Below are positions 57,620 through 64,000 of a DNA stretch of 64,000 nucleotides, piece by piece. The notes beneath the pieces were generated by a model, which saw only the letters and a list, made by a program, of their open reading frames with translations, was not told where the DNA came from and made no database searches. The stretch's first letter is position 1, and each line of letters starts with the position of its first letter. This stretch comes from Pseudomonadaceae bacterium SI-3 (lineage in GTDB: Bacteria > Pseudomonadota > Gammaproteobacteria > Pseudomonadales > Pseudomonadaceae), in contig CP026511.1 of assembly GCA_004010935.1 (NCBI GenBank), forward strand, positions 4,216,001-4,280,000, read 5' to 3'. Position numbers and translations under genes: made by a program.

Positions 57620-59389
57620 TTAGTGATCAAGCGCAACGCCAGCACCCTTAGGAGTACGAACGCTCTCGACCAGATCCTGAATCTCCTGCGGCGGAGCCTC
57701 GGTAGCCATCGACACAGCGTAGGCAACAGCGAAGTTCAGCATCGCACCTACCGCACCGAAGGCCTGCGGCGAGATGCCCATCCACCACTGATCAGGCGTG
57801 TTGGGGATGCTTGCAGTGCCAGGGATGAAGAACCAGCCCAGGTACAGGAAGATGTACACGGCGGTGGAAACCACACCAACCAGCATTCCTGCGACAGCGC
57901 CCTTGCTGTTCACACGCTTGGAGAAGATACCCATCATCAGCGCCGGGAACAGACTCGCTGCCGCAAGACCGAACGCCAGGGCGACGACCTGAGCCGCAAA
58001 GCCCGGAGGATTCAGGCCCAGCCAAGTCGCCAGCAGAATCGCTGCGGTCATGGCTAGACGGGCGGCCAGCATTTCGTTCTTCTCACTGATCTTTGGATTG
58101 ATCAGTGTCTTGATCAGGTCATGACTGATAGCAGAGGAGATCGCCAGCAGCAGACCCGCAGCAGTTGAGAGCGCAGCAGCGATAGCACCGGCAGCGATCA
58201 GACCGATGACCCAGCCCGGCAGGTTGGCGATTTCCGGGTTGGCCAGAACAATGATGTCGTTGTTCACGGTCAGCTCGTTGCCATTCCAGCCACGCTCAGT
58301 AGCAGTCGGGGTGAAGGCGGCGTTGGTGTCGTTGTACATCTGCACACGACCGTCAGCGTTCTTGTCTTCCCAAGCGATCAGACCAGTCTTTTCCCAAGTC
58401 TGGATCCACTCTGGACGATCTTCGTAGCGGATCGCTTCGGCCTGTGGACCTTCCGGATAGATGGTCTGTACCAGGTTCAGGCGTGCCATGGAGGCAACAG
58501 CCGGCGCGGTGAGGTACAACAGAGCGATGAAGATCAGCGTCCAGCCAGCGGACCAACGGGCGTCAGCCACCTTCGGCACGGTGAAGAAGCGGATGATCAC
58601 GTGTGGCAGACCAGCGGTACCGATCATCAGCGACAGGGTGAACAGGAACATGTTCAGCTTGTTGTCGACGTCCGCAGTGTAAGCGGCGAAGCCGAGGTCA
58701 GTGACCACCTGGTTCAGTTTCTCGAGCAGCGGCATACCGGATTCGGTATGGGTGCTGAACATGCCGAACATCGGGATCGGGTTGCCCGTCAGCTGCATGG
58801 CAATGAACACGGCCGGAATAGTGTAGGCAATGATCAGAACCACGTATTGCGCCACCTGGGTGTAGGTGATGCCCTTCATGCCGCCGAATACCGCATAGGC
58901 GAACACGATCACAGCAGCAATCCAGATACCGGTGGAGTTGCTCACTTCGAGGAAGCGAGAGAACGCCACACCGGCACCAGCCATCTGGCCGATTACGTAT
59001 GTTACGGAGATCAGGATAAGGCAGACGACTGCAGTCAGGCGCGCACCACGGCTGTAGAAACGGTCACCGATGAAGTCCGGAACCGTGAACTTGCCGAACT
59101 TGCGCAGGTAGGGCGCCAACAGCATCGCCAGCAGCACGTAGCCACCGGTCCAGCCCATCAGGTACGCCGAAGTGGCATAACCGCCGGAGGCGATCAGACC
59201 TGCCATGGAAATGAAGGAAGCTGCAGACATCCAGTCTGCCGCCGTTGCCATGCCGTTGGTTACCGGGTGAACGCCACCACCAGCGACATAGAATTCTTTG
59301 GTCGAACCGGCGCGGGCCCAGATCGCGATCCCGATATAAAGCAGGAAGGACGCGCCCACGAACGACATGTTGATCCAATATTGGCTCAT
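57620..59389 (-). CDS. actP: Sodium:solute symporter, ActP-like (acetate and short carboxylates)
   Basis: 589-residue SSS-family transporter with about 13 helices. Segments GGVHPVTNGMATAADWMSAA (about 38-57) and SFISMAGLIASGGYATSAYL are typical of ActP/DUF4212-linked symporters. It carries an unusual polar insert of about 80 residues around 310-385 (YPEGPQAEAIRYEDRPEW to WNGNELTVNNDI) between helices, known in the VC_2705 subfamily. It is encoded five bases after a DUF4212 gene, its regular small partner. Import of acetate fits the malate synthase gene elsewhere in the window. It ends in a strong terminator. Confidence 0.88.
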   Translation of the reverse strand: MSQYWINMSFVGASFLLYIGIAIWARAGSTKEFYVAGGGVHPVTNGMATAADWMSAASFISMAGLIASGGYATSAYLMGWTGGYVLLAMLLAPYLRKFGKFTVPDFIGDRFYSRGARLTAVVCLILISVTYVIGQMAGAGVAFSRFLEVSNSTGIWIAAVIVFAYAVFGGMKGITYTQVAQYVVLIIAYTIPAVFIAMQLTGNPIPMFGMFSTHTESGMPLLEKLNQVVTDLGFAAYTADVDNKLNMFLFTLSLMIGTAGLPHVIIRFFTVPKVADARWSAGWTLIFIALLYLTAPAVASMARLNLVQTIYPEGPQAEAIRYEDRPEWIQTWEKTGLIAWEDKNADGRVQMYNDTNAAFTPTATERGWNGNELTVNNDIIVLANPEIANLPGWVIGLIAAGAIAAALSTAAGLLLAISSAISHDLIKTLINPKISEKNEMLAARLAMTAAILLATWLGLNPPGFAAQVVALAFGLAAASLFPALMMGIFSKRVNSKGAVAGMLVGVVSTAVYIFLYLGWFFIPGTASIPNTPDQWWMGISPQAFGAVGAMLNFAVAYAVSMATEAPPQEIQDLVESVRTPKGAGVALDH

Positions 59390-59394
59390 TCTAG

Positions 59395-59661
59395 TTACTC
59401 CTCAACCCCGAATTCCTTGTCCAGTTTGTTCAGCCGCCACGCGTAGTGGAAGATGATCAAAATGAACGTAATGATGGAACCCTGTTGAGCGAACCAGAAC
59501 CCCAGGTCAGTTCCCCCGACCGGGATACCCGCCAGCAAAGGGCGCAGAAGAATGGCGAAACCATATGAGACAAGAGCCCAAACTACCAAGCTCCATGTTA
59601 TGAGGCGAACATTCGCCTTCCAGTACGCATCAGCATTTTTTTTGTCGTCGTCGTCGGCCAT
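59395..59661 (-). CDS. DUF4212 small subunit of sodium/substrate symporter
   Basis: 88-residue membrane protein with an acidic N-terminus (MADDDDKKNADAYWKANVRL) and two helices (about 22-45 and 55-78). WKANVRLITWSLVVWALVS and FWFAQQGSIITFI are the hallmark pattern of DUF4212, encoded immediately upstream of ActP-type symporters. The ATG at 59661 has GGAG seven bases upstream; a 14-codon longer frame lacks an RBS. Confidence 0.92.
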   Translation of the reverse strand: MADDDDKKNADAYWKANVRLITWSLVVWALVSYGFAILLRPLLAGIPVGGTDLGFWFAQQGSIITFILIIFHYAWRLNKLDKEFGVEE

Positions 59662-59673
59662 GACGTTCTCCGT

Positions 59674-59686
59674 CTTATTTTTATTA
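59674..59686 (-). promoter_or_regulatory. CA motif at the DUF4212-actP translation start
   Basis: On the minus strand TAATAAAAATAAG fits AANAANAA and lies just before the Shine-Dalgarno of the DUF4212 gene, the usual position of Hfq/Crc sites in Pseudomonas. Confidence 0.5.
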
Positions 59687-59703
59687 CGGGTGAAGGGAAC
59701 CAC

Positions 59704-60304
59704 ATCGTGAATTTAGCAAGGATGTGTCGTGAAAAGATAGCCCCGACTTTAGTCTGACGGGCTCTAGAACAAGCGCTAAAACGACACCCCAACCGTCGCC
59801 TGACCGTCCCATATCCTCCCCGCAGGCCATATGCCAGCGCACTAGTAGTGCCTGAAGACACGCGACCCTCAAGCCATACACTGAGCGCTTCTGCCAACAC
59901 CTCAGCGAAATGGAACCCAATCTTTCGAGCCGCTTGCCGCGCGCAGAGGATCATTATTACCTGACCCAGCGGTCACGAAACAAAACAAGCGTTGAACTAA
60001 GGTTTGTAATCGCCGAATACTAGTTATTAAACAGAGACCGGAAATGATAAAGCGTGAGACGACTTATATTTATCGCTCACATATGGCACGAAAATAAGTG
60101 CACCAATAAAGATGCGCAAATTAAATAACACCCCAAGATTATGCTTTGATTACAAGCCGACTCAGGCTCGTCGACGATATAGTCGTTAATACGCATCGCT
60201 AAGTGCGAATCTGATTGCGACAAACCATAGGGGTCAAATGGGTGCGTCGGGCGCGGGAGGCTATTACCATCCGCGCCCGCTTGGCTCGCAGGAAGCGAGC
60301 CGAA
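59704..60304. other. Long control region of actP with AT-rich core and two hairpins
   Basis: About 600 bases without a supported gene. Bases 59985-60180 are strikingly AT-rich and probably contain the promoter of the DUF4212-actP genes. At the right end are a 9-bp stem CGGGCGCGG / CCGCGCCCG (60248-60279) and GGCTCGC-AGGAA-GCGAGCC (60283-60301), the latter next to the stop of the minus-strand protease-like gene and so likely its terminator. An unannotated small RNA cannot be excluded. Confidence 0.55.
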
Positions 60305-60826
60305 CTAGCAGGTGGGACGCCCAGCCGTATACTTCTGGGCAGGGTCAATTGCCGCTTCCAGGTCGCGAATCGCCGTCGCACCTATCAATAGCGGATAGCG
60401 GAAGTGGCTACGGTCGGTCAGGTTGACCTCGGTTTCGCGTAGCTGGTCACCGATGCATAACTGCATCTCGACAACCGGCCGCTCGGCTACATCTGGCCCA
60501 CGCTCCACATCGGTGTCGTCGTCCGGGTCGACCGCCTCTTCTTTGCGGGTCTTGATTTCGGCGATTCGCGCCAGCCGATGCTCATATAGCGTGTCGTCAG
60601 CGCCTTCGACTGCCAGGCGGAATCTCACCCAGTCTTCACCATCTCGCTCGAATCGTTCGATATCACGTGCCGACAGCGAAGCCGTCATGGCACCGGTGTC
60701 CATCTTCGCCTTGAGGGTCTTGCCGAGGTCTTCGATCTTGATCTGCTCATAGCGGCCGAACAGCGTTGGCTCAGCGGCAACGGCGGGAAGGGTTAAAGCG
60801 CTCAATAGCAACAACAAACGGGACAA
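60305..60826 (-). CDS. RimB-like ATP-dependent zinc protease family (retropepsin-like) protein
   Basis: 173-residue predicted periplasmic or membrane-attached protein. A signal-like segment (SRLLLLLSALTLPAVAAEP) is followed by FGRYEQIKIEDL and the motif AKMDTGAMTASLSA near residues 42-55, whose DTGA is the aspartic-protease-like signature of this family, and by YPLLIGATAIRDL near 148-160. The frame is open to 60949, but the TTG at 60826 is five bases after AGGAGG and begins the signal peptide, so I set the start there. Family members are found near RimK-type ligases; none is in view here. Confidence 0.78.
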   Translation of the reverse strand: MSRLLLLLSALTLPAVAAEPTLFGRYEQIKIEDLGKTLKAKMDTGAMTASLSARDIERFERDGEDWVRFRLAVEGADDTLYEHRLARIAEIKTRKEEAVDPDDDTDVERGPDVAERPVVEMQLCIGDQLRETEVNLTDRSHFRYPLLIGATAIRDLEAAIDPAQKYTAGRPTC

Positions 60827-60970
60827 AACGGCCTCCTGACTCTGTATTGACTTCAGTGGGACCGGCTGTCGCCGCGATCCGTTCCGCCCGTGGTGCCGGG
60901 CCATCGGCAGCACGCGTGGATGCGGGCCGCCTGTTAGACTGCGCCTCACTTTTTCTAGCAGATCAATACC

Positions 60971-62350
60971 GTGCCCAGTTCAGCCTTCGCCACCCTGCCC
61001 CTCAGCCCTGCAACGCTGGCCAACCTCGACGCGCTCGGCTATGCCGAAATGACGCCGATTCAGGCGCAAAGCCTGCCGGTCATGCTTAAAGGTATGGACC
61101 TTATCGCGCAGGCGAAGACCGGCAGCGGCAAGACCGCCGCCTTCGGTATTGCCCTGCTGGAACCAATCAACCCGCGCTATTTCGGTTGCCAGTCACTGGT
61201 TCTTTGCCCGACTCGCGAACTGGCCGATCAGGTCGCCAAGGAGCTGCGCCGACTAGCGCGCTCGGCAGACAACATCAAGATCCTGACGCTTTGCGGCGGC
61301 GTGTCCATCGGCCCGCAAATCGGCTCGCTGGAACATGGCGCCCATGTCATCGTCGGCACGCCTGGGCGCGTTCAGGAACACTTGAAGAAGGGCTCACTGA
61401 AACTCGACGGCCTGAACAAGCTGATCCTCGACGAAGCCGACCGCATGCTCGATATGGGTTTCTACGATGCGATTGCCGAGATCATCGGGCAGACTCCGAC
61501 CAAGCGGCAAACCCTGCTGTTCTCGGCAACCTACCCCACCGGCATCAAGCAACTCGCATCGACCTTCATGCGCGATCCGCAGCAGGTCAAGGTCGAAGCC
61601 CTGCATGACGACACCCAAATCGAGCAGCGCTTCTACGAGATCGATCCCGAGGCGCGCATGCAGGCGGTTATTCGCATCCTCGCCAGCTTCCGACCCGAGA
61701 CCTGCGTGGCCTTCTGCTTTACCAAGCAGCAGTGCCAGGAATTGGTCGACGCCCTCACCGAAAAGGGTATCTCTGCCATGGCGCTGAACGGCGATCTGGA
61801 GCAGCGCGACCGCGATCAGGTGCTGGCGATGTTCAGCAACCGCAGCCTGTCGGTGCTGGTCGCGACCGATGTGGCGGCCCGCGGATTGGATATCGACGCG
61901 CTGGACATGGTGATTAACGTCGAGCTGGCGCGTGATTCCGAAATCCACATCCACCGGGTTGGGCGTACCGGTCGCGCCGGCAAGAAAGGCATCGCCATCA
62001 GCCTCGTCGCCCCGGCCGAAGGCCACCGCGCCCAGGCGATCGAGGACCGGCAGAAAGCGCCGCTCAATTGGCAGCCCCTGAGTGATCTGAAAGTGCAGCC
62101 AGGCGAACCGCTGCAGCCGCCAATGGTGACGCTGTGCATCGGCGCAGGCCGCAAGGACAAGCTGCGGCCCGGCGACATCCTTGGTGCACTGACAGGCGAT
62201 GCGGGGATTCCCGGCAAGCAGGTGGGCAAGATCGCGATTTTTGACTTTCAGGCGTTTGTCGCCGTCGAGCGCGACCTGGCCAAGCAAGCAATGAATCGCC
62301 TGAACTCCGGCAAGATCAAGGGGCGTTCATTGAAGGTCAGGCAGCTTTAA
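60971..62350 (+). CDS. dbpA: ATP-dependent RNA helicase DbpA
   Basis: 459-residue DEAD-box helicase that remodels 23S rRNA around hairpin 92 in large-subunit assembly. Q-motif FATLPLSPATLANL with GYAEMTPIQAQ near 29-39, motif I AKTGSGKTAAFG near 48-59, motif II LDEADRMLDMGF near 156, motif III FSAT, motif V VATDVAARGLDI near 297 and motif VI HIHRVGRTGRAGK near 324. The C-terminal 75 residues (TLCIGAGRKDKLRPGDILGA, GKIAIFDFQAFVAV) are the DbpA RNA-binding RRM. The start is GTG at 60971. It is a single gene. Confidence 0.95.
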   Translation: MPSSAFATLPLSPATLANLDALGYAEMTPIQAQSLPVMLKGMDLIAQAKTGSGKTAAFGIALLEPINPRYFGCQSLVLCPTRELADQVAKELRRLARSADNIKILTLCGGVSIGPQIGSLEHGAHVIVGTPGRVQEHLKKGSLKLDGLNKLILDEADRMLDMGFYDAIAEIIGQTPTKRQTLLFSATYPTGIKQLASTFMRDPQQVKVEALHDDTQIEQRFYEIDPEARMQAVIRILASFRPETCVAFCFTKQQCQELVDALTEKGISAMALNGDLEQRDRDQVLAMFSNRSLSVLVATDVAARGLDIDALDMVINVELARDSEIHIHRVGRTGRAGKKGIAISLVAPAEGHRAQAIEDRQKAPLNWQPLSDLKVQPGEPLQPPMVTLCIGAGRKDKLRPGDILGALTGDAGIPGKQVGKIAIFDFQAFVAVERDLAKQAMNRLNSGKIKGRSLKVRQL

Positions 62351-62357
62351 GCTGAAT

Positions 62358-62423
62358 GTAGGGTGGATCACGCTTCTCCGATCCACCGGCGACGGCGGAC
62401 GTAAGAAGCGACGTCCACCCTAC
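62358..62423. repeat. 66-bp inverted-end intergenic repeat
   Basis: Begins GTAGGGTGGA (62358-62367) and ends with its exact complement TCCACCCTAC (62414-62423). Inside there is a second pairing of GGTGGATC with GATCCACC (62362-62388 region). It lies between dbpA and phoX, which converge. It shares only the GTAGGGTGG end with the repeats at 22988 and 25702. Confidence 0.7.
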
Positions 62424-62436
62424 AAACTAAACAAGT

Positions 62437-62458
62437 CCGATCAGCTCCTTCTGATCGG
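62437..62458 (-). terminator. Hairpin downstream of the PhoX gene
   Basis: CCGATCAG (62437-62444) and CTGATCGG (62451-62458) with a six-base loop, 18 bases beyond the stop of the minus-strand gene. Only a loose T-rich run follows. Probable terminator. Confidence 0.55.
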
Positions 62459-62475
62459 GCTCATCAGAACTGGAC

Positions 62476-63957
62476 TTACAGCGAACCGCGAGCCCAGGGA
62501 CCCCAGATGGCAAAGGTGATGCCGGGGGTCTGGATGTTGACGAACAGGAAGTGTCCGGTCGGATCGAAGCAGGCGCCGCAGAATTCACGGTTGCGGTAGT
62601 CGCCGCCCGAAGCGTTCTTCCCGGCCGCAGCGGCCTGGACGTCATCGAACACCACGTTGTTCTTGGCGAAGATGTACGCCTCCCCCGCGGTGGTCAGGCC
62701 CAGCAGGCGTTCGCCAAAGCCGAAAGCGTCCTGCACACCACCACCGTCTTCGCACAGAAGCACACCGCCGCGCGGGCTGACCGTAATGTTGTCCGGGTTG
62801 TTGGCGATTTCGGCGTCGGTGGACGCGAAGATGCAGGTCAAGCGGTCGTTCGCCAGATCGTGCACCCACACCGCCCCACGGCCGTAACCGGGGCGGCCCT
62901 GACTGTCGGTACCGGCACTGGTGTCGACAATGTAGAGCTTGCCCTCGCTGTACCAAATCCCTTCGCCGCGGCTCATGCTCAGGCCGCCGGCCTGACGCGC
63001 CTGAACATAAGGGCCGCTGCCTTCGGGCTGAGGCTCGAGGTCCGGATTCGATATTTCCACCCATTCCAGCTGATAGCTGTCGCCCTGCTTCGGCGCATGC
63101 AGGTCGATCAACGCACGATTACGCACCCGAGCGGCTTGCAGTATTCCACCCGAGGCAAGTGAACCTGGCTGCTGGCTCGCATCAGTGGGGATATAGCGGT
63201 AATAGCCGGATTGGTTGCGGGCGTCTTCCGTCAAATAGACATAGCTGTTACGCGGGTCCACTGCGACCGCTTCGTGGCGGAAGCGACCCATCTGCACGAT
63301 CGGCTGGCCAGTGGTCAGCGCCGGGTCGGCCGTCACCTCAAACACATAGCCGTGGGCGCGACCACCCACGCTGCGGTAGTCAGAGGTGTTCTCTTCACAG
63401 GTTAACCAGGTGCCCCAAGGCGTGACACCGCCGGCGCAGTTGGTACGGGTTCCGCCGAGGCTCGGCAGGGTGCGTACCGGCTGCATGATGTCGCGGGAGA
63501 CATAAAGGTTGGTGGTGCCGCCGGCCGGACGCTGGCCGTTGGACAGGGTCACGTCATCGTAGATGCCGGTGGCGTCGATCAGCGGGCCGGTGCTGGCTTC
63601 ATGGTTACGCACCAGCACGATTTCCGGGCCATGCTGGCCGCGACGTACCTCGATAACGCCCATGCCGTCATGCGACGTGGGTACAGGCTGGCCGTTTTCC
63701 ATCAGGTCGCCAGTCCATGAAAAGCTCTTGTACTGGAACCCGTCGGGCAGCTGGAGCAATTCCAGACCGGTGCTCAGATCCTTGGTTGGACGCAACGGGC
63801 CGTAGCTGCTGCGAACCAGGCCGGCGCCGCGACCTTGTGCGTTACGTGCAGCGAAGGCTTCGAGCGTGCCGAGAAACGGCGTGCTGGCGACGACGGCGGC
63901 GGTGATAGCGCCACCTTTTAGCAGGCTGCGGCGGCTGGCATCGTGTTCACGGTTCAT
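62476..63957 (-). CDS. PhoX-family (DUF839) phosphatase, Tat-exported
   Basis: 493-residue protein with a twin-arginine signal (SRRSLLKGGAITAAVVAS, residues 9-26), so it is folded in the cytoplasm and exported by Tat. The mature beta-propeller shows CAGGVTPWGTWLTCEENTSD near 176-195, RFRHEAVAVDPRNSYVYLTE near 228-247 and GGVLLCEDGGGVQDAFGFGE near 400-419, typical of PhoX proteins that use Ca and Fe cofactors. Alkaline phosphatase activity is likely, but some DUF839 proteins are uncharacterised. AGAGGACA lies before the ATG at 63957. No Pho box can be judged because only 43 bases upstream are in view. Confidence 0.85.
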   Translation of the reverse strand: MNREHDASRRSLLKGGAITAAVVASTPFLGTLEAFAARNAQGRGAGLVRSSYGPLRPTKDLSTGLELLQLPDGFQYKSFSWTGDLMENGQPVPTSHDGMGVIEVRRGQHGPEIVLVRNHEASTGPLIDATGIYDDVTLSNGQRPAGGTTNLYVSRDIMQPVRTLPSLGGTRTNCAGGVTPWGTWLTCEENTSDYRSVGGRAHGYVFEVTADPALTTGQPIVQMGRFRHEAVAVDPRNSYVYLTEDARNQSGYYRYIPTDASQQPGSLASGGILQAARVRNRALIDLHAPKQGDSYQLEWVEISNPDLEPQPEGSGPYVQARQAGGLSMSRGEGIWYSEGKLYIVDTSAGTDSQGRPGYGRGAVWVHDLANDRLTCIFASTDAEIANNPDNITVSPRGGVLLCEDGGGVQDAFGFGERLLGLTTAGEAYIFAKNNVVFDDVQAAAAGKNASGGDYRNREFCGACFDPTGHFLFVNIQTPGITFAIWGPWARGSL

Positions 63958-64000
63958 GCGGTGTCCTCTTTTATAGGAATGGGAGGGGGCGGCATGAATG

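Noticed and set aside
60248..60279. GC-rich hairpin taken as a terminator for actP-side transcripts
   Set aside because: No T-tract on either strand and it lies far upstream of actP; kept only as part of the intergenic description.

Overview
The window is GC-rich and densely coded, and it looks like chromosomal DNA of a gammaproteobacterium close to Pseudomonas, most likely the Stutzerimonas (P. stutzeri) group. The basis for this is the gene families present (MscK-type channel, NhaP2, GcvR, GlcB, DUF4212/ActP pair, DbpA, RarD), the Pseudomonas-style intergenic repeats built on GGTGGGCTnnAGCCCACC and GAGCAAGCTCGC, and the codon usage. The placement is an inference; no rRNA or tRNA gene is present to settle it.

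Layout. 1-4.0 kb: part of a carotenoid (zeaxanthin glucoside type) cluster, with crtY (cut by the window edge), crtX and a type 2 IPP isomerase on the minus strand and crtE divergent on the plus strand. 4.1-12.8 kb: housekeeping and stress genes (acyl-CoA dehydrogenase, K+/H+ antiporter NhaP2, MscK-like channel, SelO AMPylase). 12.9-20.5 kb: an orphan type VI secretion island, hcp - vgrG - large VasX-like effector - four-helix DUF6708-type membrane protein. It is preceded by a good sigma-54 promoter and a pair of upstream dyads. The last three genes are coupled by 4-base ATGA overlaps.

20.8-27.6 kb: a HutC/UTRA-type GntR regulator divergent from an ABC importer (binding protein, two permeases, ATPase) that also encodes an alkaline-phosphatase-superfamily hydrolase and an HAD phosphatase. 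Two matching operator-like sites lie in the control region, and composite repeats sit inside the gene set. I infer uptake and dephosphorylation of an organophosphorus compound. 27.6-33.7 kb: a minus-strand signalling operon, hybrid kinase (CHASE3-GAF-HisKA-three REC) - cheR - cheB - REC/kinase.

33.9-42.6 kb: small stress and metabolism units (Pmp3 protein, lactonase-like MBL hydrolase, NfeD/slipin/LEA14-like trio, trehalase plus glucose-dehydrogenase-like SDR, RarD, GcvR). 42.9-45.1 kb: malate synthase G. 45.3-48.5 kb: chemoreceptor - porin - small PstS-like protein, bracketed by nearly identical terminators. 48.7-51.3 kb: a DUF294 CBS/nucleotidyltransferase-like protein and a DEDDh exonuclease. 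51.4-56.9 kb: an iron-uptake set (FecI sigma, FecR, STN-type TonB receptor, PepSY membrane protein, small membrane protein). 57.0-59.7 kb: DUF4212/ActP-type acetate symporter with a possible Hfq/Crc motif at its start; similar motifs lie in the glcB leader. 60.3-64 kb: a RimK-associated retropepsin-like protein, DbpA helicase and a Tat-exported PhoX-family phosphatase.

Most gene starts were reset from the longest reading frame to sites with a Shine-Dalgarno sequence or a 4-base overlap. Functions are assigned from recognised motifs, not from database searches.
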